Source: Lujinxingia sediminis (GTDB taxonomy: Bacteria > Myxococcota_A > Bradymonadia > Bradymonadales > Bradymonadaceae). Taken from it: a DNA stretch of 64,000 nt. The stretch lies in assembly GCF_004005565.1 (NCBI RefSeq), contig NZ_SADD01000001.1:248001-312000 (forward strand), read 5' to 3'. Under the pieces are notes generated by a model. The model had not been told where the DNA came from, searched no databases, and worked only from the letters and a program-made list of their open reading frames with translations. Each line of letters begins with the position of its first letter. Positions within the stretch are counted from its first letter, which is position 1. Positions 43,624-52,078 of the stretch are shown here, piece after piece. Both the position numbers and the translations under genes were made by a program.

Positions 43624-44781
43624 TTATTCTTCAGGCGCGCTCGTTTCCCGGGCATCGTCTCGCTGCTGTCTGTAGCGCCACTCGCGAAGTCCCATGACGC
43701 CGAGCGTGAGCAACGTCAGCGGGCCGACAAAGCCAAACATCGTCGCCTTGAACTCCGCCGCGTAGGACTGTTCGGTGGCGTTGAAGACGACGTAGAGCAC
43801 AAAGGCCAGATAGAAGACCATGAAGACGGCACCCTCCCAGCGGTCGACGCGCTGCGAGGTGAAGACGATCGGCAGGCAGGCCACCGCTACGGCCACCATC
43901 ACCGGGAGATCGAAGGCCAGCGAGGCGGCGGCCACGCGTAAGCCGTCGGGACTCGCCACCCCGGCCGCCCCCAGTACTGCGAGCAGGTTGAAGATGTTGG
44001 AGCCGATGACGTTGCCCACCGCCAGGTCGCGCTGGCCGCGTACCCCGGCGAGCACCGAGGTGGCGACCTCGGGCAGTGAGGTGCCCGCGGCGACCAGAGT
44101 CAGGCCGACGACCAGCTCGCTCACACCCAGGCCCAGTGCGATGGTCTTCGCCCCGTCGACAAGCCAGCCTGCGCCTATTACCAGAAGCCCCGCGCCAGCC
44201 GGGAGCATCGTCACCTGAAAGAGACGTTGCTTCCAGCCATCGCTCCGGATCGGAGCGTCTGACGCGCTTGCATCGTCGGACGATGCGTGTTCGGCGGCCG
44301 CATCGATAAGCGCGGCGTCGAGAGGCTCGGGGGAGGCGCGGGCCTCCAACAGCAGCGCAACGATATAGGCTACAAGACCACCGCAGAGCGCGACGGCCTC
44401 GACGCGAACGAGGATGCCGTCGCGGGCCATCCACCACACAAGCACGGATGCGGCGATCATCACCGGTACGTCCCGGCGCACAATGGCGTTATGCACCACC
44501 AGCGGCGTGATCAACGCCGAGAGCCCCAGGATAAAGAGGACGTTGAAGATGTTGGAGCCGATGACGTTGCCCAGGGCCAGATCGCCTGTGCCGCCGAGCG
44601 CTGCGCCCACGCTTACCGCGATCTCCGGCGCGCTTGTGCCCAGCGCAACCACCGTAAGGCCGACGACCAGCGGCGAGATTCCCATGGCCAGCGCCAGGGC
44701 CGAGGCCCCGCGAACCAGCACCTCGGCACCAAGCATCAACACCACAAACCCGACAAGAACCAGAGCAAGCGCGATCAGCAT
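43624..44781 (-). CDS. Calcium/cation antiporter (CaCA family, YrbG-like)
   Basis: A 385-residue ion exchanger with about ten membrane helices. The two alpha repeats are inverted copies: LVVGLTVVALGTSAPEIAVS with GNVIGSNIFNVLFILG in the first half and LVVGLTLVAAGTSLPEVATS with GNVIGSNIFNLLAVLG in the second, including the acidic residues that bind Ca2+ and Na+. An acidic/Ala-rich cytosolic loop separates the halves. The subgroup (Na+/Ca2+ against K+-dependent or H+/Ca2+) cannot be decided. I start at ATG 44781 (MLIALALVLVGF); the frame also contains upstream in-frame codons without clear support. It diverges from tgt. Confidence 0.9.
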   Translation of the reverse strand: MLIALALVLVGFVVLMLGAEVLVRGASALALAMGISPLVVGLTVVALGTSAPEIAVSVGAALGGTGDLALGNVIGSNIFNVLFILGLSALITPLVVHNAIVRRDVPVMIAASVLVWWMARDGILVRVEAVALCGGLVAYIVALLLEARASPEPLDAALIDAAAEHASSDDASASDAPIRSDGWKQRLFQVTMLPAGAGLLVIGAGWLVDGAKTIALGLGVSELVVGLTLVAAGTSLPEVATSVLAGVRGQRDLAVGNVIGSNIFNLLAVLGAAGVASPDGLRVAAASLAFDLPVMVAVAVACLPIVFTSQRVDRWEGAVFMVFYLAFVLYVVFNATEQSYAAEFKATMFGFVGPLTLLTLGVMGLREWRYRQQRDDARETSAPEE

Positions 44782-44941
44782 GACAGTCACCAAGAGCGCA
44801 GAAAAAGGAAGTTGGCGCGGCGGTTGCGTTCGACCGCCGCGCTGAGGCATTTTGGCCGCGCCCCCGGGGCAGCGCGACGACGCCGCGCTCCGAGAGGGCC
44901 CGGCTCATCTCATCGACCGACTTACCCACGATAAAGATCTT

Positions 44942-46456
44942 ATGACAGATACCACGCAGGAAGGCGCGCCCTCGCAGGCGCTCAGCTTTGAACTTAAATG
45001 CACCGACGGGCGCGCGCGCCGCGGGAAAGTCACCGTGACCCACGGAAGCTTCGAGACCCCGGCCTTCATGCCGGTGGGCACCCGCGGGACGGTCAAGGGC
45101 ATGACCCCCCGCGATCTTCGGGAAACCGGCGCGGAGATCTGTCTGGGAAATACCTACCACCTCAACATCGCGCCGGGCGGAAAGATCGTCAAGAAGCTCG
45201 GGGGGCTGCATGGCATGATGGGCTGGGATGCACCGATTCTCACCGATTCGGGGGGCTTCCAGGTCTTCTCGCTTCCCAAGCTCGAGATCGAAGAAGAGGG
45301 CGTGACCTTCGCGTTCAAAAAGGGCGGCAAAGCCATTCAGCTGACGCCCGAGCGCAGCATGCAGATTCAGGAAGCACTGGGAGCCGACATCATCATGGCG
45401 TTTGACCATGTGGTCGCTCACCCCGCCCCCTACCAGCTGGCCGAGGAGGCGGTCTACCGGACCTCGCGCTGGTTGGAGCGCTGCCGCAAAGCGCACACCC
45501 GCACCGACCAGGCGCTCTTTGGCATCGTGCAGGGCTCGACCTTCCCTAATCTGCGCCGTCTTTCGGTGGAGCTTATCTGCTCGCAGGACTTGCCTGGCTA
45601 TGCCATCGGTGGGCTCTCGGTGGGGGAGGGCCACCAGCTGATGATGGACACCATCGATCAGACTGAGCCCTTTATGCCGGCCGAGAAGCCGCGCTATTTG
45701 ATGGGCGTGGGCTACCCCGAGGATCTGGTGGAAGCGGTGGCCCGCGGCGTCGACATGTTTGACTGCGTGCTGCCCAGCCGTCTGGCGCGCTCGGGCATCA
45801 TCTTTACGCGTCACGGTCGCTACCGGGTGACCAAGGGGCGCTACAAGGCCGATAAGTTCCCGCTGGATACCAACTGCAACTGCTACGCCTGCCGCAACTT
45901 CAGCCGGGCCTACATCAACCACCTGATCAACTCCAAAGAGATCCTGGGTTCGGTGCTGGCTACCCTGCATAACATCACCTTCTACCAGGACCTGATGCGC
46001 GCGATGCGCCAGGCCATCGAAGAGGGGCGCTTTGAGAGTTTTCGGCGCGCCTTCCTCGACGAGTACCTCTCCGATGATCGCAAAGAAGAGCTCGATCTTG
46101 AGGAGGTCCTCGGTGTCAGCGAAAACGAGGGCGACGATCTTCCCTGGAAGACGACCCACTCGGTGGTACCGCCCACGACTGTTGAGGAGAACCGCCGGCG
46201 CTCGCGCCGTGACGCCGAGGTCAGCGTCCCGGAGGAGAGGATGAAGGAGCATAAACGCGACTCAAAGAGCGACTCCGGTAAAGGCTCACATGCGAAAGCA
46301 AAGGGCCAGGGCAACACCCGCCGCACCTCCTCCGGTCGCTCGCAGAAGTCGGCGAAATCGTCGAAATCCGGCGCGCCGAAGTCGGGTGGGAAGAACTCCG
46401 GGAAGTCGGCGAAGTTCTCAAAGTCTTCGAAGTCCGGGGCGGGTAAACCCAAATAA
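44942..46456 (+). CDS. tgt: tRNA-guanine transglycosylase with a long Lys/Ser-rich tail
   Basis: A 504-residue enzyme that exchanges G34 of tRNA for preQ1, early in queuosine synthesis. The catalytic core (about residues 1-380) has LGNTYHLNIAPG, LTDSGGFQVFSL with an Asp, FDCVLPSRLAR with a second Asp, GGLSVGEG, and the zinc site CNCYACRNFSRAYINHL, where the Cys and His positions are all present. Beyond the usual end the protein adds about 120 residues, the last 70 rich in Lys, Ser and Gly. ATG 44942 opens the Tgt fold; the ribosome site is weak. It is far from queG (241-1404) and no other que gene is in the window. Confidence 0.93.
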   Translation: MTDTTQEGAPSQALSFELKCTDGRARRGKVTVTHGSFETPAFMPVGTRGTVKGMTPRDLRETGAEICLGNTYHLNIAPGGKIVKKLGGLHGMMGWDAPILTDSGGFQVFSLPKLEIEEEGVTFAFKKGGKAIQLTPERSMQIQEALGADIIMAFDHVVAHPAPYQLAEEAVYRTSRWLERCRKAHTRTDQALFGIVQGSTFPNLRRLSVELICSQDLPGYAIGGLSVGEGHQLMMDTIDQTEPFMPAEKPRYLMGVGYPEDLVEAVARGVDMFDCVLPSRLARSGIIFTRHGRYRVTKGRYKADKFPLDTNCNCYACRNFSRAYINHLINSKEILGSVLATLHNITFYQDLMRAMRQAIEEGRFESFRRAFLDEYLSDDRKEELDLEEVLGVSENEGDDLPWKTTHSVVPPTTVEENRRRSRRDAEVSVPEERMKEHKRDSKSDSGKGSHAKAKGQGNTRRTSSGRSQKSAKSSKSGAPKSGGKNSGKSAKFSKSSKSGAGKPK

Positions 46457-46622
46457 ACGTCGTCACCACGCGAGCCCGGAGCCGTGCATCATCGCTGTGC
46501 GGCCTTTTGCCGCCGGGCGGGGGGGCGTGTGGACGAGGTCGTGTGTGTGACGAAATTTTTCCGCGCTTTACCGACAGGTGCAGAGTGCGGACCGGGGAGT
46601 CGGAGAGCAAAGGACGTTGGCT

Positions 46623-48857
46623 TTGAATGAGCACATCACAGGCAGATTACGAGAACCGTTCATCGCAGAGTGCTCGTGGCGCCTGCGCCTCGCCAGGCTG
46701 ATCGCGCTGGGGGTTCTGCTGGGCGTTTTTCTTATGAGTTCGCCCGTTCTTGCTCAAGATGAGCCGCCGGCCGAGCTTACCGACGCCTACGCCCGCTGGC
46801 GTGTGGAGGTGGAGACGGACCCCGCCCGGGTGCTTGCTGAGGCGCAAAACGCTGCGGATTTCGGGCCTGTGGAAGAGCTTCGCCAGCACCTGGTGGCAGA
46901 GGCCGCCATCGCCGCGGGGCGACTCGATGTGGCGGTCGATGCGCTGGCCTGGCTCTTTGATAAGGCGCAGGATGGCACCGATCGTTTTGCGGCCGGCATC
47001 GATCGCGCCGAGTTGCTCGTGCTCCTGGGCCGTGCGGACGAGGCTCGAGCGCAGCTCGAAGACTTAGGAAGAGCGGAGCCCGAAGGGCGACGCGCAGACT
47101 CCCGACATCTGGCCGCGCGCCGCGCCCGGTTGCGCCATGATCTGGCCCTGGCCGCAGGCCAGGGCGCGGCGGCCAGCTCCTATGCCCGCGCGCTCCTGAC
47201 GCGCTACCCGGCCGAAGATGCCACGCGCCGCCCCGGCTTAAGCGTGGGCGTCGGTGAACTCGATGACGCCGCAAAAGTCCGCCGCGGACTGGCCCTCTAT
47301 GAGGCCTGGGATTACGAGGAGGCCCGCGCTGCGCTTGAACCTTTTGCCGATCACAAAGAGCACGCCGCCACCGTGCGCTGGCACCTGGCAGACATCGCTC
47401 TGAACCGCCTGCGCGATGATCCGGTGCTCGCCGAAGAACTCTACGGAGAGCTTGCCGCCGGTCGCACACGCCACGCGGAAGCCGCACATTACCAGTACGC
47501 CCGCGCCCAGATGCGCCAGGAGCGCTACGACGATGCGCTCGATACCCTGGAAGCCTACCAGGCGCGCTACCCGCGCGGGACCTGGTCGGAGGCCGTGGAC
47601 TACTACCGGGGCTGGCTCCCCTACGATCATCGCGAAAACGAGCGGGCCATCCAGGGCTTTGAGCAGTACATCGACAAACGCGGCTATCGCACCGCGCGCT
47701 CCTCGCTCGTCATCGGGTTCTGGGCCTGGGCGCACATCCGAGAGCAGCAGTGGCAGAAGGCCATCGAGGTCTATGAGCGCCTGCACCGCTACGGCAACAT
47801 GCTGGTGGAGGGCAAAGCGCTCTACTGGCAGGCCTACGCCCACCTGCAGCTTGAGGAGCGCGAGCAGGCCATCGCTCGCCTCGATCGTCTGCGCCAGCGC
47901 TACCCGGTGACTTACTACGGGATGCTTGGCGAGCAGCTGCGGGCGACGATCGAGGGTAAGGATCCGACCGCCTCGAAGGTGTGGTGGCCGCCGGGGTCGG
48001 GACAGGCCGATGACAGCCCCAGGGTCGACATCGATGATCTTCCGGTAGCCCGTCTCAGCGCCGCAGATCGCGAGCGCTGGCAGAAGGTGCGCTGGTTTGT
48101 GGCGTTGGGCGAGCCGGAGCGGGCCAGGGAGGCCTTTTTGCCGATGCGTCGGCGAGTTTTCGCCGTGGTGCCCGCCGACCAGCAGCGTGCCTGGATTCAC
48201 GCCCTGGGTCAGTTCGTGGGCGACTACCACACGATGTGGAATGAGGTCACCGGTGGCTCGATCTCCGCGATGCCACGTCTTCCCGACACCTCGGCGCTGG
48301 AGACGGTGATGGCCTACCCTCGGGCTTACCGGCAGGTGGTGGAGGAGGCCACCTCCGAGTTCGAGCTTCCGCCGGAGCTGATGTGGGGCATCATGCGCCA
48401 GGAGTCGCGCTACCGCCCCGGCCAGATTTCGCACACCGACGCGGTGGGCGCTTTGCAGATGATCCCGGCCACCGCGCGCCGCATCGCCGAGGAGCTTCAC
48501 GTTGACTACAACGTGCGCACCTTCCACCGGCCCGAGGTCGGTTTTCGTTTCAGCGCGTTTTATATGCGCCGACTCCTCGATGTTTTTGCTCAGCGCATCG
48601 TGTTGATGGCCGGCGCCTACAACTCCGGTCCGGACGTCATCAAACGCTGGGTGGAGAAGAACCCCGGGGGGGATTTCGCCGGTCTCATCGAGGAGTTCGA
48701 GTACAACGAGGGCCGCAATTATGCGCGCAAGGTCACCGAGCATATGCTGCGTTACCTCTACATCTACGAGGACGACGTCGAGCGTCGCGGGATGTGGCTC
48801 GACCGGATGTTCCCGCTGGACCGCACGATCGAACTTCCCGATGATGTGGGTTATTAA
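46623..48857 (+). CDS. Soluble lytic murein transglycosylase with TPR-rich N-terminus
   Basis: A 744-residue exported protein of the Slt70 kind. A signal sequence (VLLGVFLMSSPVLAQ) leads to a superhelix of TPR repeats (to about residue 560) with unit patterns such as YDDALDTLEAYQARYPRG. The C-terminal SLT domain (about 580-745) has the catalytic Glu in GIMRQESRYRPG, the GALQMIPATA motif, and AGAYNSGP/ NYARKVTEHML. It cleaves peptidoglycan to 1,6-anhydromuramic ends. The start is unsure: I prefer TTG 46623, with AAGGA eight bases ahead; TTG 46617 and GTG 46578 are in frame. Confidence 0.85.
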   Translation: MNEHITGRLREPFIAECSWRLRLARLIALGVLLGVFLMSSPVLAQDEPPAELTDAYARWRVEVETDPARVLAEAQNAADFGPVEELRQHLVAEAAIAAGRLDVAVDALAWLFDKAQDGTDRFAAGIDRAELLVLLGRADEARAQLEDLGRAEPEGRRADSRHLAARRARLRHDLALAAGQGAAASSYARALLTRYPAEDATRRPGLSVGVGELDDAAKVRRGLALYEAWDYEEARAALEPFADHKEHAATVRWHLADIALNRLRDDPVLAEELYGELAAGRTRHAEAAHYQYARAQMRQERYDDALDTLEAYQARYPRGTWSEAVDYYRGWLPYDHRENERAIQGFEQYIDKRGYRTARSSLVIGFWAWAHIREQQWQKAIEVYERLHRYGNMLVEGKALYWQAYAHLQLEEREQAIARLDRLRQRYPVTYYGMLGEQLRATIEGKDPTASKVWWPPGSGQADDSPRVDIDDLPVARLSAADRERWQKVRWFVALGEPERAREAFLPMRRRVFAVVPADQQRAWIHALGQFVGDYHTMWNEVTGGSISAMPRLPDTSALETVMAYPRAYRQVVEEATSEFELPPELMWGIMRQESRYRPGQISHTDAVGALQMIPATARRIAEELHVDYNVRTFHRPEVGFRFSAFYMRRLLDVFAQRIVLMAGAYNSGPDVIKRWVEKNPGGDFAGLIEEFEYNEGRNYARKVTEHMLRYLYIYEDDVERRGMWLDRMFPLDRTIELPDDVGY

Positions 48858-48914
48858 GGTAATGAATTCAATGGCTTGCGTGTGCCTTTTGAGGCCCGTT
48901 TGAAGGCGGCGACA

Positions 48915-49637
48915 ATGAGCAAAGAATCGACGAAACGTGCATTTGTCGCCGGGGCGACCGGCTACACCGGTCAGCAGGTCGTGCGCATTCTGGCCGCGCA
49001 GGGCGTGGAGGTGGTGGCGCATGTGCGCCCGGACTCCTCCAGCCTTGAGCGCTGGCGGGAGAGGTTCGAGGGGTGGGGCGCCCGGGTGGACACCACCGCC
49101 TGGGAGCAGGGCGCGATGACGGCCACGCTCAGCGAGCTGCGTCCCGAGCTGGTCTATTGCCTCATCGGCACCACCCGCGCGCGCGACAAAAACACCGAGG
49201 AGGACGCCGGTTATGAGGCGATTGATTTTGGCCTCACCGAGCTTCTGGCCGGAGCCTGCGCGGCGGGCTCCCCGAAGGCGCGTTTCGTGTACCTCTCGGC
49301 GATGGGCGTGAGCGCGTCGTCGTCCTCGGCCTATTATAAAGCGCGCTGGAAGGCCGAGGAGTCGGTGCGGGAAAGCGGGCTGAGCTACATCATCGCCCGG
49401 CCCGGGCTTATCACCGGCCCCGATCGCGAAGAGAGTCGCCCGATGGAGCGCGTCGCCGGAGTGGTTTCCGGGGCGATCTTCAAAGGACTGAGCGCGGTGG
49501 GGGCTGATACCCTCCACGATCGCTACGCGCCCACCGATGCGGTGGAGCTGGCCACGGCACTTGTGCAGCGAGCGCTGGAGGCCACCGATGATGCGATCGT
49601 GTTGGAGACTCCCCGGCTTCGCTGCGGCCGCCTCTGA
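48915..49637 (+). CDS. NAD(P)-binding SDR-like protein (NmrA/YwnB type)
   Basis: A 240-residue atypical SDR with FVAGATGYTGQQVVRILA at the N-terminus, the glycine-rich Rossmann motif of NmrA-like and NAD(P)H-binding proteins. A YxxxK-like SSAYYKARWKAEE segment is present and the usual LSAMG strand precedes it. These proteins act as redox sensors or reductases; the role here is unknown. ATG 48915 has GAAGGCGGCGA ahead. It follows the transglycosylase gene after 57 bases and is convergent with the M23 peptidase gene. Confidence 0.8.
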   Translation: MSKESTKRAFVAGATGYTGQQVVRILAAQGVEVVAHVRPDSSSLERWRERFEGWGARVDTTAWEQGAMTATLSELRPELVYCLIGTTRARDKNTEEDAGYEAIDFGLTELLAGACAAGSPKARFVYLSAMGVSASSSSAYYKARWKAEESVRESGLSYIIARPGLITGPDREESRPMERVAGVVSGAIFKGLSAVGADTLHDRYAPTDAVELATALVQRALEATDDAIVLETPRLRCGRL

Positions 49638-49701
49638 GCCCGAAGCTCGCTCCAGGTGGTGCGCGCCGCATCCCGGGTACAGGTCGTGGTCGCCGGGAGA
49701 T

Positions 49702-50352
49702 TCAGCCGGCCAGCGCCATTTGCGGCTCGGCCTCACACACCGGGCGGCTGAGCTCCTGGCCGGTCTGCGGCTGCGGATGCTCCGCGAACCCCGCCGGCAC
49801 CGACTGGCACCACCAGCTGGAGCAGCTGCGTTGCACCTGAAAATGCAGATGCGTGCCGCAGACCCAGCCCGAGTTGCCCACCCGGCCGACGACCTGGCCT
49901 GCCTCGACTTTGTCGCCGGGCTTCACGGTGACCGAGCCGGCATCCAGGTGCAAAAGCAGCGCGTCGTAGCCGTTTTGAAGATCGATGACCACGTAGTTGG
50001 CGTCCCAGGCAAACTCCGGTCCGCAGCCGTGGCGGGTCGAGTCATCGTGCACAAGCCTGACCTCCCCGGCGGCCGGCGCGCTGACCGGGGTGCCCACGGG
50101 AAGATCGAAATCGAAGGCCCAGGTGCCCAGCCCGGTGTGGCTTCCCACGTCGTGGGTCTGGGTGACGCGGAAAGCCTCCGAGCACTCCCAGGGGAGCTCC
50201 AGCTGACCGAGCTCCGGGAGCGGCGGCGGCGCCTGTGTGTCGGAATGATGCGAGTCTGGCAGCGTGGCCTGGGCGCTTCGCGCGGCGATAAAAGACAGCA
50301 CACACGCGGCCAGCAGGGCGAAGAGGACGCCCGGCAAGAGATGGCGAATCAT
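49702..50352 (-). CDS. Exported M23-family metallopeptidase
   Basis: A 216-residue secreted LytM/M23 protein. A signal sequence (about residues 1-29) precedes a domain with the Asp ligand in the GLGTWAFDFDLPVGTPV segment and the HLHFQVQ motif (HxH), the usual zinc site together with an upstream His (HTGLGTWAF). Two Cys pairs near the ends suggest disulfides. M23 enzymes cut cross-bridges of peptidoglycan, or serve as non-enzymatic activators when residues are lost; here the ligands look intact. ATG 50352 opens MIRHLLPG. It ends convergently with the SDR-like gene. Confidence 0.85.
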   Translation of the reverse strand: MIRHLLPGVLFALLAACVLSFIAARSAQATLPDSHHSDTQAPPPLPELGQLELPWECSEAFRVTQTHDVGSHTGLGTWAFDFDLPVGTPVSAPAAGEVRLVHDDSTRHGCGPEFAWDANYVVIDLQNGYDALLLHLDAGSVTVKPGDKVEAGQVVGRVGNSGWVCGTHLHFQVQRSCSSWWCQSVPAGFAEHPQPQTGQELSRPVCEAEPQMALAG

Positions 50353-50386
50353 AAACGCTCTCGTTCAACGTCTGAAGAGATGGGAG

Positions 50387-50412
50387 CGCCCCCCGAATGC
50401 TCCGGGGGGCGG
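50387..50412 (-). repeat. GC hairpin between the glutamate-cysteine ligase and M23 genes
   Basis: GCGCCCCCCG / CGGGGGGCG-type arms with an AATGCT loop just downstream of the gshA-like stop; no T-run on the minus strand, so it is a possible but weak transcript end. Confidence 0.4.
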
Positions 50413-50458
50413 TGAGACGTTGAAGTAAAGGTGTAAGTTTACGATTTTATTTAAATTT

Positions 50459-51811
50459 TTAGATCGCGTGGCGTTTGAGTAACGCCCCGAGGTCGCCGCC
50501 GGTCTCGGCGAAGTCGTCGGCGAAACGGTCGGCCAGGCTGCGGCGGCTCTCCACGATCTCGACGAGCGGCTTGAGGAAGACCGCCTCACTTTCGTGACCG
50601 TATTCGGCGGCCAGGGCGTCGAGCCCGCGCGTGGCGATGGACACCAGTTCGCGGGCAAGATCGAGCACCGGTCCGAAGGCACTCTCCGCGTGAATGCCGC
50701 CGTCCATGGCCTGGACGTAGAGCGCGCGGTGGTTGGCCTCATCGAAGGGCTCGAAGAGTGAGACGACCTCTCTGCGGCTGGGCTCGTGGTAGAGCAGCCC
50801 CTTCCAGAGCGCGGGCAGCGCAACGATGAAGTCGCGCGGGCCACCGTCGGCGCTGCGTACCTCGATGTATTGCTTGAGCCGGACCTCGGGGAAGAGCGTG
50901 GAGGCGTGCAGCTCGAAGTCGCCGAGCACCGGGGAGTAATCCGGGTGCTTGCCGTCGACGAAGTCGCGGAAGGAGTAGCCCGCGAGGTCGATGTAGCCCT
51001 CCTCCCGGCGCACAAAGAACATCGGGACGTCGAGCAAGTACTCCAGATACTCGCTGTAGCCCCAGTCGTTGCGGTACATGAAGGCCGGCACGCCACTGCG
51101 GTCGGGGTCGGTGCGGGTCCAGATGTGGTTTCTAAAGGACTGCTTTCCGGTGGGCTTGCCCAGACGAACCGGGCTGTTGGCAAAGAGCGCGCCGACCACC
51201 GGGCTGGCGAGCACGGCGGTGCGAATGATGTCGGCAGCGTCATCTTCGCTCACATAGTCGAAGTTCGCCTGAATGGTGCAGGTGCCCTTCATCATCCAGT
51301 GGGCCAGGTCGCCACGGGTAGGCATATAATCCCGCATGATCCCGTAGCGGGCCTTGGGCATCCAGGGAATCGCATCGAGGTCGTAGGTGGGGTTAAGGCC
51401 CCAGCAGGCAAACGTGAGCCGGTCGCCGCCGGCAGCTTTGACCTCCCGGAAGTGGGTGTCGATCTCGGCGGCGGTATCAAAGACGGTTTTAAAGATCGCG
51501 CCGCTGAGCTCGAACTGACCGCCCGGCTCCAGCGTGATGGCCGCCCCGTCGCGCACAAGCGCCACCAGGTGGCCGCGGTCCAGCGCGGTGGCCTCCCATC
51601 CGTGCTCGGCCACCAGCGTCTGCAGAAGATCGCCGATGCCGCCTTTCTCCTCGTAGGACGCCATGTTCTGGTCGGAGGCACGCAGCACGAACTTCTCGTG
51701 CTCGGTTCCCACACCGCGATGGCGTCGGTCTTTTTCGCCGGCGCGGAAGAAGTCAAGAAGCTGCTCGCGATCGACGATGGGCGAAGTGTTGATGTTCTGG
51801 TCGCGGGACAT
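50459..51811 (-). CDS. gshA: Glutamate-cysteine ligase (plant/alphaproteobacterial type)
   Basis: A 450-residue enzyme that joins glutamate to cysteine, the first step of glutathione-type thiol synthesis. The type-2 GshA/EgtA family pattern is clear: GVGTEHEKFVL near residue 35, LEPGGQFELSG, the MMKGTCTIQANFDYVSE segment and ARYGIMRDYMPTRG. Type 2 enzymes include EgtA for ergothioneine, but length and order match GshA. No gshB is in the window. ATG 51811 is used; GAGTAG lies ahead at poor spacing. Confidence 0.9.
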   Translation of the reverse strand: MSRDQNINTSPIVDREQLLDFFRAGEKDRRHRGVGTEHEKFVLRASDQNMASYEEKGGIGDLLQTLVAEHGWEATALDRGHLVALVRDGAAITLEPGGQFELSGAIFKTVFDTAAEIDTHFREVKAAGGDRLTFACWGLNPTYDLDAIPWMPKARYGIMRDYMPTRGDLAHWMMKGTCTIQANFDYVSEDDAADIIRTAVLASPVVGALFANSPVRLGKPTGKQSFRNHIWTRTDPDRSGVPAFMYRNDWGYSEYLEYLLDVPMFFVRREEGYIDLAGYSFRDFVDGKHPDYSPVLGDFELHASTLFPEVRLKQYIEVRSADGGPRDFIVALPALWKGLLYHEPSRREVVSLFEPFDEANHRALYVQAMDGGIHAESAFGPVLDLARELVSIATRGLDALAAEYGHESEAVFLKPLVEIVESRRSLADRFADDFAETGGDLGALLKRHAI

Positions 51812-52078
51812 GTACGGCTACTCGGGGAGGGGGGAGGGCGGGGGGGAGTGGGAATGCAGAGGGGGCCGGGGCCCATAAAAAAGACTGCGAGCAGCGAGGC
51901 TCGCAGCGGCGCCACACTAGAAGATGGGTGGCGAAGGGATCAACTGCACACACAAGCAATGAGCAGGGCTAAAACTTCCCCGAAAGACGAACTTTCGCGA
52001 ATCTCGGAGAGCTTGCTGGAGACTCGTCCGCTGTGCTTAGTATGAGGACAGTCTATTGGAGTGACTTTTGGAGGATGC

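Noticed and set aside
47238-49736. An 832-residue open frame on the minus strand over the lytic transglycosylase gene
   Set aside because: The plus strand carries a signal peptide and a complete SLT domain; the minus frame has no recognisable domain and arises from the GC-rich codon bias.
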